Assembly (NCBI GenBank): GCA_021300575.1
Contig: JAJTDM010000038.1
Span: 62,001 to 126,000, forward strand
Source of the DNA: Rubrivivax sp.
GTDB lineage: Bacteria > Pseudomonadota > Gammaproteobacteria > Burkholderiales > Burkholderiaceae_C
DNA length: 64,000 nt
Direction: 5' to 3'
In this document: positions 38,537-47,810 of the stretch, one piece after another
Layout of the letters: the number at the start of each line of letters is the position of its first letter
How positions within the stretch are numbered: position 1 is the stretch's first letter
Program-made: the position numbers and the translations under genes
Notes under the pieces: model-generated
What the model was told of the DNA's origin: nothing
What the model saw: only the letters and a program-made list of their open reading frames with translations
Databases searched by the model: none

Positions 38537-39415
38537 TCAGGCGTGCAGCCGGGCTGCTGCTGCCCCGACGAAACTGGATGCCATCGCGCCGGGTACGCCC
38601 AAAGGCAGTGCAGGAGATGTCCCACCCGTCAGCCCGCCCTGGCGCAGCGCTCCCTTCCAGGTGCCCCGCGTGACGCGCTGGATCTCCTGCAACAGCTTGG
38701 CGTCGACGATCTCGATGTCACGATAGGTCACCACGATGCCGCCCACCTGCTGCAGCGCGGTCAGCGCCCGGCTGACGGTCTCGTGCGCCACGCCCAAGTG
38801 GCTGGCGATGTCGCGCCGCGTCATGCGCAGGCGGATGCGGCGGTCGGAGTAGCCCAGTGCGTTCTGCCGCTTGGCGAAGTGCAGCAGGAAGCGGGCGACG
38901 CGCACCTCCGAACTGGCGGCGGACATCAGGTACTGCGTGTCACTGCGGCGCAGCAACTCAGCGCCTATGGCGCGCTGGATCAGCCGCTCGATGGCGGGCA
39001 TGCGGCGCGAGGCGCTCATCACGTCTGCAAAGGGCAGGGCGGCCACGGTGGAGTCTTCCAGGGCCACGGCGCCGCTGGCGTGCCGGCCCCGGCTCATGCC
39101 GTCCAGTCCGATCATGTCCGCGTGCAGCGCAAAGCCCAGCACCTGCTCGTAGCCCTCGGCGTCCACCTGCACGCACTTGAAGCTGCCGGCGCACACGAAG
39201 TACAGGTACTCGAAGGGGTTGCCCTCGTGTATCAGGGCGGTGTCGGCGCGCACCCGCCGCGTGGCGTAAGGCATGCGGTCGGTCTGGTCGCTGACCTGGT
39301 CGCCCAGGCCGGCCCAGCGCAGCAGGTCCGAGGCCGTGCAACGGGCCGTGCCGACGGCGGAGTTCTTCGCATTTGCGAGGTCAGAGGTGCTGGCGGTTTG
39401 GGTGACGAGCGTCAT
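38537..39415 (-). CDS. Crp/Fnr family transcriptional regulator without an N-terminal cluster
   Basis: A 292-residue Crp/Fnr-type regulator. The cyclic-nucleotide-like domain spans about residues 50-165 (FVCAGSFKCVQVDAEGYEQVLGF, GLDGMSRGRHASGAVALEDS), and the recognition helix is in MTRRDIASHLGVAHETVSRAL near residue 200. Fnr senses oxygen with a cluster of N-terminal cysteines; here only one cysteine is seen before residue 70, so an Fnr cluster is unlikely. The C-terminal 50 residues are non-conserved. It is divergent from a NarL-type response regulator across a 357-base gap holding a Fnr/Dnr-like palindrome. Confidence 0.9.
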   Translation of the reverse strand: MTLVTQTASTSDLANAKNSAVGTARCTASDLLRWAGLGDQVSDQTDRMPYATRRVRADTALIHEGNPFEYLYFVCAGSFKCVQVDAEGYEQVLGFALHADMIGLDGMSRGRHASGAVALEDSTVAALPFADVMSASRRMPAIERLIQRAIGAELLRRSDTQYLMSAASSEVRVARFLLHFAKRQNALGYSDRRIRLRMTRRDIASHLGVAHETVSRALTALQQVGGIVVTYRDIEIVDAKLLQEIQRVTRGTWKGALRQGGLTGGTSPALPLGVPGAMASSFVGAAAARLHA

Positions 39416-39616
39416 GATTTTTCCCTGAGCAGATGCTGTTGTTGAACGAGCCGCCAGCTTCCCTCAAGTTGCGTCTGCGCGGTATCGGCGCGTGGACGAA
39501 GCTGGTTTCGGACTCCGGGTCCCGGTCGGGCGCGCAGGCCGATCCCACTGTCGGAAAACTCCGATGCCGTACAGGGAACGCCCTCGGGCGGTGTTCCGCC
39601 CCAGACGGCCTTTGCT

Positions 39617-39630
39617 TTGACTTGGGTCAG
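39617..39630. promoter_or_regulatory. Fnr/Dnr-like palindrome TTGAC-N4-GTCAG
   Basis: TTGAC (39617-39621), TTGG and GTCAG (39626-39630) resemble the Crp/Fnr-family site TTGAT-N4-ATCAA with two central changes. It is in the 39,416-39,772 gap between the Crp/Fnr gene and the response-regulator gene, 143 bases upstream of the latter. It is a candidate target of the neighbouring regulator. The rest of this 357-base gap shows no gene. Confidence 0.4.
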
Positions 39631-39772
39631 CAGCGGTATCGATGAAGGCGCCAAGATCGCCAACAGTTTCACGGCAGGCTGTGCAAGAGCAGGCTTCGTG
39701 ACAGCTTTGTGTCTGACAATGACAAAGGCGGTTGAGCGCTACACCGCCGCGAGCAAGGACAGGGAGGAAGTC

Positions 39773-40498
39773 TTGAGCAATCCGATCACCGGTGCACACA
39801 CCGTGGTGCTGGCCGACGACCATCAAATGCTGCGCGAGGGTCTTCGCCGCTTGCTCGCATCGGAATTCGACATCGAGGTGGTGGCCGAGGCCGGTACCGG
39901 TAACGAGGTGCTGGACGCCTTGCGCGGCCATCAGACCGATGTGGTGGTGCTGGACTTGTCCATGCCTGGGGTGCCGGGCATGGACCTGATCAAGCGCATC
40001 CGCGCTGATTTCCCCTCCACCAAGGTGCTGGTGCTGACCATGCACACCTCGGACCAGTTCGCCGTGCGCGCCTTCCGCTCAGGCGCCAGCGGGTTTCTCA
40101 CCAAGGACAGCGCAGCCGATCAACTGGTGCATGCCATTCGCAAGATTGCCGCAGGCGGCGCCTACGTGCCGGCTGAGCTGGCCGAACGCATGGCGGTGGG
40201 CCTCAAGGACCTGGACGACGCTCCAGCGCACCAGCAGCTGAGCAACCGCGAGTTCGAGGTGTACCGGCACATCATGGCAGGCAAGCGCCTGACCGACATC
40301 GCCGGCGAACTGCACCTGTCCATCAAGACGGTCAGCACCCACAAGTCCCACATCATGGAAAAGCTGGGCGTGGCGGGCACTGCGTCACTGGTGCGTTACG
40401 GCCTGCAGCACCACCTGTTCGAGGAACACGCCGCGCAGGCGGCTCTCTTGCTGGAGGAGGCGGCGGCTGCCGACATGCGCAGCCCGCTGTCCCCGTAA
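39773..40498 (+). CDS. NarL/FixJ-family response regulator
   Basis: From the TTG at 39773 the protein has 241 residues. This start is chosen because AGGGAGG lies at 39761-39767, five bases upstream, and the sequence then enters the receiver domain directly (VVLADDHQML); in-frame ATGs further upstream add an unconserved leader. Receiver: acidic pair Asp15-Asp16, phospho-acceptor Asp61, Lys111. The LuxR-type helix-turn-helix is LSNREFEVYRHIMAGKRLTDI with SIKTVSTHKSHIMEKLGV. No histidine kinase gene is adjacent, so it is an orphan here. It is divergent from the Crp/Fnr regulator. Confidence 0.9.
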   Translation: MSNPITGAHTVVLADDHQMLREGLRRLLASEFDIEVVAEAGTGNEVLDALRGHQTDVVVLDLSMPGVPGMDLIKRIRADFPSTKVLVLTMHTSDQFAVRAFRSGASGFLTKDSAADQLVHAIRKIAAGGAYVPAELAERMAVGLKDLDDAPAHQQLSNREFEVYRHIMAGKRLTDIAGELHLSIKTVSTHKSHIMEKLGVAGTASLVRYGLQHHLFEEHAAQAALLLEEAAAADMRSPLSP

Positions 40499-40522
40499 CC
40501 AGTCTTTCAGCTTCCCGCCTTT

Positions 40523-41023
40523 TCAGCTCCGCTGTGCGGGAGCGCCCGCAGGCGTGGCCGGCACCACGGCCGGCGCACGCGTGACGCGGACCTTGCCGCC
40601 GGTGGTGACGATGATCACCGGGTCGCCCGCACGCAGTTCTTCCGTGCCCTTGGCCTGCACGATGGCGCGGCGTTCGCCGTTGCGCAACTGCACCATCACC
40701 TCCAACGCTTCTTCCTTGGTGGCAGAGCGCTCGATGGCGTTGCCCACCACCGCGCCGGCCACCGCCCCCAGCACACTGCCCACGGTGCTGTCTCGCTTGC
40801 CGCTGCCCATGGAACTTCCGGCGACGGCCCCCACCACGCCACCGGCCGCGCCGCCCACGCCGCTTTGCTGGCCCTCCACTGTCACCGGCCGCACGGACAG
40901 CACCACGGCATCGGTCACGGTGGACATGCGGTTGGCATCTTCCCGGCGCACCACATCGGGGCTGGTGGTGGTGCAGGCGGCCAGAGTGGCGGCCAGGGCC
41001 AGGGCGGCGAGATGGGCATTCAT
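40523..41023 (-). CDS. Glycine-zipper outer-membrane lipoprotein (SlyB/Pcp-like)
   Basis: A 166-residue lipoprotein. The start at 41023 gives a signal peptide with lipobox AATLAAC. The middle has a double glycine zipper, GVGGAAGGVVGAVAGSSMGSG and GSVLGAVAGAVVGNAIE, typical of SlyB/Pcp/YcfJ proteins of the outer membrane. The second half reads as beta strands (VMVQLRNGERRAIVQ, DPVIIVTTGGKVRV) and ends in Pro/Ala repeats. Not in an operon with its neighbours. Confidence 0.88.
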   Translation of the reverse strand: MNAHLAALALAATLAACTTTSPDVVRREDANRMSTVTDAVVLSVRPVTVEGQQSGVGGAAGGVVGAVAGSSMGSGKRDSTVGSVLGAVAGAVVGNAIERSATKEEALEVMVQLRNGERRAIVQAKGTEELRAGDPVIIVTTGGKVRVTRAPAVVPATPAGAPAQRS

Positions 41024-41182
41024 CGTGGTGGCTCCTCGGTCAAGGGTGATGCAAGGTGGGGCCTGCGCCCCGAGGGCGCGATGATGCCCGCTGAATGTGA
41101 AGAAGCCTTTCTGTCGGCCGCGGTGGCGGTTGCGGCGGCGGCGCATGGGCCGCCGGGCCCGGGCCGGTGCAGACCATGCGCT

Positions 41183-41740
41183 TCAGCTGTGCAGGCGCGA
41201 ATGCCGGGGCACGCTGGCCAGCAGGAACTCCATCTGGTCGTTGAGGATGCGGCGGCCGCGCAGGATCATGTCCTCGTGCAGGCTGGGCACATAGGGCAGG
41301 TAGTGAAGGCTCATGCGCGCCTCTTCAGGCAGGCGGTTTGCCTTGTGGCCGTTGCAACTGCGGCAGGCGGTGATGCAGTTCATCCAGGTGTCGTGGCCGC
41401 CGCGTGAGACAGGCACGATGTGCTCGCGCGTGAGTTCCTCGAACCGGAAGGCGCGCCCGCAGTAGGCGCACAGGTGGCGGTCGCGGGTGAACAGCTTGGG
41501 GTTGCTCAGTGCCGGCTCGGTGCGCCAAGCCCTGGTGGGTACGGCGCCCTTGACGGCGACGATGGGGTGGACTTCGATGCGCGATTGCTGACCCGTGGCG
41601 CGCTGGATGCCGCCGCGCAGCACCTGCACCGCCTCACCCAGCGTCCAGCCCACCGTGTTGCTGGCGTAAAGCGTGGCGGCCTCCTGGGCCGAAATCCAGG
41701 CCTGGGGCCTGCCGGAAACGTCGAGCTGAAGTACTTCCAT
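41183..41740 (-). CDS. HNH endonuclease family protein
   Basis: A 185-residue HNH protein with zinc-knuckle cysteines CAYCGRAF and CRSCNGHKANRLPEE around the core ELTREHIVPVSRGGHDTWMNCITA. The start at 41740 begins MEVLQLDVSGRPQAWI. The family (also seen in cyanobacteria and many betaproteobacteria) is usually a chromosomal gene of unknown role; it is not evidently linked to a mobile element or a restriction system here. Confidence 0.88.
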   Translation of the reverse strand: MEVLQLDVSGRPQAWISAQEAATLYASNTVGWTLGEAVQVLRGGIQRATGQQSRIEVHPIVAVKGAVPTRAWRTEPALSNPKLFTRDRHLCAYCGRAFRFEELTREHIVPVSRGGHDTWMNCITACRSCNGHKANRLPEEARMSLHYLPYVPSLHEDMILRGRRILNDQMEFLLASVPRHSRLHS

Positions 41741-41814
41741 GCCGATCCGTCCTCGGACACGGAGGATACCAATGTTCCGTGTCACCACCGTTCGATGGGG
41801 CGTTCTCCTGCCCA

Positions 41815-41870
41815 AGGCCCGAAAGTCCCTGAAGCCCCAAAGCTCCTGAAGCCCCTAAAGCCCCTTCAAT
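41815..41870. repeat. Low-complexity CCTGAAGCCCC-type repeat
   Basis: Between the HNH gene and the TetR gene a short block repeats the units GAAGCCCC, AAAGCTCC and AAAGCCCC about every nine to ten bases. It recalls, but is not identical to, the CCCATAAGT repeats in the phosphoribosyltransferase gene at about 37,640. Probably slipped-strand expansion; no function assigned. Confidence 0.5.
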
Positions 41871-41913
41871 CCGCTGCCTTCGGGGGTGGACAAAGCGCAG
41901 CGGGAATGCAAAA

Positions 41914-41930
41914 TAGCACGATCGTTCGAT
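41914..41930. promoter_or_regulatory. Palindromic candidate operator for the TetR regulator
   Basis: The core ACGATCGT (41918-41925) is a perfect eight-base palindrome within TAGCACGATCGTTCGAT, an island richer in A and T than its surroundings, 92 bases before the TetR-family start. Regulators of this family that control beta-oxidation genes often bind such palindromes. The palindrome is seen; the binding is inferred. Confidence 0.4.
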
Positions 41931-42016
41931 TTTGCGATCTCGCACCTGACGGCACCCGTCTGGAAGACCGCGGTCGCTCACCTGCCTTCCGCAAAGACAA
42001 ACCACGCTACGCGAAG

Positions 42017-42631
42017 ATGGAAACCCTGGCCCCCGCCGAACAGCGACAAGCGCCCAACAAGGGCCGACAAACGCGTGCCGCCATCCTGGACGCCGCCCTC
42101 GGTCTGGCCTCGCACATGGGCCTGGAGGGCCTGTCCATCGGCGCGCTGGCGGAGTTGATGGGCATGAGCAAGTCCGGCGTGTTCGCGCATTTCGGCTCGC
42201 GTGAGGAACTGCAGATCTCGGTGGTGCGCGAGTACCACGCCCGGTTCGAGGCCGAGGTTTTCCAACCCTGCATGAAGGAGCCGCGCGGCCTGCCGCGCCT
42301 GCGCGCTCTGTTCGAGTGTTGGGTGCGCCGCGTGTCGGTGGAGATCGATTCCGGCTGCATCTACATCAGCGGCGCAGTGGAGTTCGACGACCGCCCCGGA
42401 CCCGTGAGAGACGCCCTGGTCGAAATGGTGCGGGCCTGGCATCAGGCCCTGGGCCGGGCCATCGCCATGGCGGTGGAAGAGGGGCATCTGCCCCCCAGCG
42501 CCGACCCGCAGCAGATGTTGTTCGAGATCCACGGCCTGATCCTGGCGCTGCACCACGATGCACGCTTCCTCCGTACCCCCGGCGCTGCGGCGCGCGCGCG
42601 CGCCGGCTTCGAGCGCATCCTGACCCGTTGA
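42017..42631 (+). CDS. TetR-family regulator of the beta-oxidation cluster
   Basis: A 204-residue TetR regulator. Start METLAPAEQRQAP at 42017; an earlier ATG at 41908 would add a leader without homology. The DNA-binding domain is RAAILDAALGLASHMGLEGLS followed by GMSKSGVFAHFGSREELQ. The ligand-binding half ends with QQMLFEIHGLILALHHD. It immediately precedes the acyl-CoA dehydrogenase gene (16 bases) in the same direction, so it probably senses acyl-CoA or a fatty acid and controls the fad-type genes that follow. Confidence 0.9.
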   Translation: METLAPAEQRQAPNKGRQTRAAILDAALGLASHMGLEGLSIGALAELMGMSKSGVFAHFGSREELQISVVREYHARFEAEVFQPCMKEPRGLPRLRALFECWVRRVSVEIDSGCIYISGAVEFDDRPGPVRDALVEMVRAWHQALGRAIAMAVEEGHLPPSADPQQMLFEIHGLILALHHDARFLRTPGAAARARAGFERILTR

Positions 42632-42647
42632 CTTCAAGGAGAACCCC

Positions 42648-44447
<1,800 letters not shown>

Positions 44448-44497
44448 TCTCGCGGACCGAACGTGCTGACAACGCCACTCTCAAGAAAGGCATTCCC

Positions 44498-44944
44498 ATG
44501 AAGATGACATCTGCCGCCTTGCTGGCGGTCACGGCCCTGGCCTGGTCCGTGGGCGCCCTGGCCCAGGCCACGCCCGTGGGCCTGTGGAAGACCATCGACG
44601 ACGAAACCAAGCAGGAGAAGTCGCTGGTGCGCCTTGCCGAAGCCGGCGGCGTGCTGACCGGGCGCATTGAGAAGATCACCGACCCGACCAAGCAGGATGC
44701 CAAGTGCGAGAAGTGCGAGGGTGCCAAGAAGGACCAACGCGTGGTCGGCATGACCATCCTGGAAGGCGTGAAGCGGCACGGCGGGGCCGACCACTGGGAA
44801 GGCGGCACCATCCTGGACCCGAACAACGGCAAGGTCTACAAGGTGCGCCTGACGCCCAAGGAGGACGGCAAGTCGCTGGACGTTCGCGGCTACATCGGTG
44901 CCCCCATGCTGGGGCGTACGCAAACCTGGGTGAGGGTGGAGTGA
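44498..44944 (+). CDS. DUF2147-domain secreted protein
   Basis: A 148-residue protein with a signal peptide (AALLAVTALAWSVGALAQA) and a DUF2147 core: PVGLWKTIDDETKQEKSLVRL, a CxxC pair (KCEKCEGAKKDQ), VVGMTILEGVKR, GGTILDPNNGKVYK and GAPMLGRTQTWVR. It is a beta-rich periplasmic or surface protein of unknown function. It sits between the acyl-CoA dehydrogenase and the beta-oxidation genes, as is common in Comamonadaceae, and is followed by the repeat region. Confidence 0.88.
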   Translation: MKMTSAALLAVTALAWSVGALAQATPVGLWKTIDDETKQEKSLVRLAEAGGVLTGRIEKITDPTKQDAKCEKCEGAKKDQRVVGMTILEGVKRHGGADHWEGGTILDPNNGKVYKVRLTPKEDGKSLDVRGYIGAPMLGRTQTWVRVE

Positions 44945-44997
44945 TGCTGCGGCTTGGTGTTCCCTTTCGGGTCCGTCCCTCGCGGGACGGAAGCATC
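44943..44997. repeat. Hairpin next to the structured inverted repeats
   Basis: GATGCT (44943-44948) pairs with AGCATC (44992-44997), and inside TCCGTCCC (44972-44979) pairs with GGGACGGA (44984-44991) around a TCGC loop. There is no T-run. It may be a terminator-like stop for the DUF2147 transcript or a third, reduced unit of the neighbouring repeat family. Confidence 0.5.
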
Positions 44998-45077
44998 GGG
45001 TGACCCTCTCCGCTCATGTCCCCCGCCAGCAGCCTGCGGCCGCTGGCTCCTCCTTGACTTCGCTGCGAGGGTCACCC
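44998..45077 (+). repeat. Structured repeat, copy 1
   Basis: An 80-base unit bounded by an 11-base perfect inverted repeat, GGGTGACCCTC (44998-45008) and GAGGGTCACCC (45067-45077). Inside is a core (45013-45067) with CTCATGTCC, an inner stem GCCAGC/GCTGGC (45025-45030 and 45042-45047), and CCTTGACTTCGCTGCG. The same core recurs inverted at 45160-45213. The 44,945-45,305 gap has no gene; these repeats fill most of it. Confidence 0.8.
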
Positions 45078-45136
45078 GCCGCTCCCGTCTTACCTGCGTC
45101 TGGGGACGCCGACGCTTGCGTCCTGAATTGCTCCCT

Positions 45137-45241
45137 GGTCGGGAGGATGCGGCGTGTTGCGCAGCGAAGTCAAGGGGGAGCAGCGGGCGCCAGCCCGCTG
45201 CGGAGGACATGAGCGCAGCAATGCGCCGCATCCTCCCGACC
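45137..45241 (-). repeat. Structured repeat, copy 2 (inverted)
   Basis: A 105-base unit bounded by an 18-base perfect inverted repeat: GGTCGGGAGGATGCGGCG (45137-45154) and its complement (45224-45241). The core 45160-45213 is the inverse of copy 1's core, with the same unpaired blocks but a different inner stem, GCAGCGGGC/GCCCGCTGC (45180-45188 and 45193-45201). Stem sequences differ between the copies while pairing is kept. Confidence 0.8.
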
Positions 45242-45305
45242 CCGTGACAACGCTGGCCCGAGATCGGAAGAACCCTGCCACAGGAATCACCATAGAAAGA
45301 CGCAT

Positions 45306-47780
45306 ATGAACACCAACTTCCAAGTTCGCAAGGTCGCCGTCCTCGGCGCCGGGGTGATGGGGGCGCAGATCGCGGCCCATCTGGTCAATGTCAACGTGCC
45401 GGTGGTGCTGTTCGACCTCCCGGCAAAAGAGGGAGCGAAGAACGGCATCGTCACCCGGGCCATCGACAACCTGAAGAAGATCAAGCCCGCGCCGCTGGGC
45501 CTACCGGAGTTGGGCTCGCGCATCGTCGCGGCCAACTACGAGGAGCATCTGGCGCTGCTGACCGAATGCGACCTGGTGATCGAGGCCATCGCCGAGCGCA
45601 TGGACTGGAAGCTGGACCTGTACAACCGGATCGCCCCCGCCTTGGCCCCGCATGCGGTGGTGGCCAGCAACACCTCGGGCCTGTCCATCACCACGCTCTC
45701 CGAGACTTTGCCCGAGGCCGTGCGTTCCCGCTTCTGCGGCATCCACTTCTTCAATCCGCCGCGCTACATGCAGCTGGTGGAGCTGATCGCCACGCCGTCC
45801 ACGGACGCGGGCGTGATGGACAACTTAGAGACCTTCGTCACCTCGGCCCTGGGCAAGAGCGTGGTGCGGGCGAAGGACACGCCCAACTTCATCGCCAACC
45901 GCGTGGGCATCGCCGGCATGCTGGCCACGATGAAGGAGGCGCAGAACTTCGGTCTGTCGTTCGACGTCGTCGATGACCTGACGGGCAAGAAGCTCGGCCG
46001 CGCGTCTTCCGGCACCTTCCGCACCGCCGATGTCGTGGGCCTGGACACCATGGCCCATGTCATCCGCACCATGCAGGACAACCTGGGATCAGGCAAGGCG
46101 GCGGAAGACCCCTTCGAGGCGCTGTACGAGACGCCCGCCGTGCTGGCCGGCCTGCTGGCACAGGGGGCCCTGGGCCAGAAGACTGGGGCGGGCTTCTACA
46201 AGAAGGTGGGCAAGGACATCCAGCGCCTGGATGCGGCCACTGGCGCCTACGTGAGCGCGGGCGGCAAGGCCGACCCCATCGTCGAGCGCATGCTCAAGAA
46301 GCTGCCGGCCGAGCGCCTGAAGCTGTTGCGCGAGAGTTCCAACCCGCAGGCGCAGTTCCTCTGGGCCATCCTGCGTGATGGCTTCCACTACGCTGCGGTG
46401 CACCTGGCGTCCATCGCCGACACGGCGCGCGATGTGGACTTCGCGATGCGCTGGGGCTTCGGCGTGAAGCAAGGGCCGTTCGAGCTGTGGCAGCAGGCCG
46501 GTTGGAAGCAGGTGGCGCAGTGGGTGCAGGAGGACATCGACGCCGGCAAGGCCCTGTGCAACGCGCCGCTGCCCGAATGGGTGTGGGCGGTGGAGGGGGT
46601 GCATGGCCCCGAGGGTTCCTTCAGCCCGGCGCAGTCGAAGATCCGCCTGCACAAGATCGAACAGTCCCTTGGCCCGGTGAAGTTCTCGCTGGATGCCAAC
46701 CTCAGCAGCCTGGAGCATCTGCCGCTGAGTCCCCTGGTCGTGTATGTACGCCAGCCCTTCCGCGAGAACGTGGTGGGTTCCGGCGCGGCCGACCCCTTGC
46801 AGTCTGGCACGGAGCTCTATCGCAACGACGAGATCCGCGTCTGGACGCCCGATGGCGACATCGTCGTGGCCACCATCACGGCCAAGCTGCACCTCATCAG
46901 CCCGGCCGTCACCGAGGGTCTGCTCAAGGCGGTGGAGATCGCCGAAGGCGCCTACCGCGGCGTGGTGATCTGGTCGCCTGACGATGTGTTCTCGGCGGGC
47001 GCCAATCTCGAGTCCTTGATGCCGGTGTTCATGAAGCTGGGCTCCAAGGGCATCGCGCCGGAGGAGAAGAAGCTGCAGGACGCGATGCTGCGCATCCGCT
47101 ACGCCCAGGTGCCGGTGGTGGCCGCCGTGCGCGGCCTGGCGCTGGGCGGTGGCTGCGAACTGGCGGTGCATTGCGCGCGCCGCGTGGCCGGCATGGAGGC
47201 CTACATGGGCCTGGTGGAAGTGGGCGTGGGCCTCGTGCCTGGCGGTGGAGGTTTGGCCTACATCGCCCGCCGCGCCGCGGAGATGGCTGCGGCCGGCAAC
47301 GCGAACGCCGACATCTTCAAGTTCCTGACCGATGGCTTCACCAACGCGGCCATGGCCAAGGTGGGCACCAGTGCGCTGGAGTCGCGCAAGCTGGGCTACC
47401 TGCTCGAGGGCGACGTGATCGTGCCCCACAAGGATGAGCTGCTGTACGTGGCGCTGGTGCAGGCCAAGGCCCTGGCGGAGAGCGGCTGGCGCCCACCCGC
47501 GCGCGTGCCCTTCCCCGTGGCCGGACGCAACGCCAAGGCCACCATCCAGGGTCAACTGGCGAACATGCGCGACGGGGGCTTCATCAGCGCGCACGACTTC
47601 CATCTCGCCTCCTGCATCGCCGACGTGGTGTGCGGCGGCGATGTGGATGCCGGGTCGCTCGTGACCGAGGAGTACCTGATGGCCCTGGAGCGCCAGCATT
47701 TCTGCGCGCTCCTGGACCACCCCAAGACGCAGGAGCGCATCATGGGCATGCTGTCCACCGGCAAGCCGGTGCGCAATTGA
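45306..47780 (+). CDS. 3-hydroxyacyl-CoA dehydrogenase / enoyl-CoA hydratase (FadN-like)
   Basis: An 824-residue bifunctional beta-oxidation enzyme in the order dehydrogenase then hydratase, as in FadN of Bacillus and unlike E. coli FadB. The N-terminal NAD site is VAVLGAGVMGAQIAAHLVN, with IHFFNPPRYMQLVEL holding the catalytic His and NFIANRVGIAGML following. The C-terminal crotonase domain has AVRGLALGGGCELAVHC near residue 610 and VEVGVGLVPGGGGLAY with a catalytic-loop glycine patch. It is followed 30 bases later by the thiolase gene. Confidence 0.93.
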   Translation: MNTNFQVRKVAVLGAGVMGAQIAAHLVNVNVPVVLFDLPAKEGAKNGIVTRAIDNLKKIKPAPLGLPELGSRIVAANYEEHLALLTECDLVIEAIAERMDWKLDLYNRIAPALAPHAVVASNTSGLSITTLSETLPEAVRSRFCGIHFFNPPRYMQLVELIATPSTDAGVMDNLETFVTSALGKSVVRAKDTPNFIANRVGIAGMLATMKEAQNFGLSFDVVDDLTGKKLGRASSGTFRTADVVGLDTMAHVIRTMQDNLGSGKAAEDPFEALYETPAVLAGLLAQGALGQKTGAGFYKKVGKDIQRLDAATGAYVSAGGKADPIVERMLKKLPAERLKLLRESSNPQAQFLWAILRDGFHYAAVHLASIADTARDVDFAMRWGFGVKQGPFELWQQAGWKQVAQWVQEDIDAGKALCNAPLPEWVWAVEGVHGPEGSFSPAQSKIRLHKIEQSLGPVKFSLDANLSSLEHLPLSPLVVYVRQPFRENVVGSGAADPLQSGTELYRNDEIRVWTPDGDIVVATITAKLHLISPAVTEGLLKAVEIAEGAYRGVVIWSPDDVFSAGANLESLMPVFMKLGSKGIAPEEKKLQDAMLRIRYAQVPVVAAVRGLALGGGCELAVHCARRVAGMEAYMGLVEVGVGLVPGGGGLAYIARRAAEMAAAGNANADIFKFLTDGFTNAAMAKVGTSALESRKLGYLLEGDVIVPHKDELLYVALVQAKALAESGWRPPARVPFPVAGRNAKATIQGQLANMRDGGFISAHDFHLASCIADVVCGGDVDAGSLVTEEYLMALERQHFCALLDHPKTQERIMGMLSTGKPVRN

Positions 47781-47810
47781 TCCCGACGAAACCGGCTGGA
47801 GACCCACATC

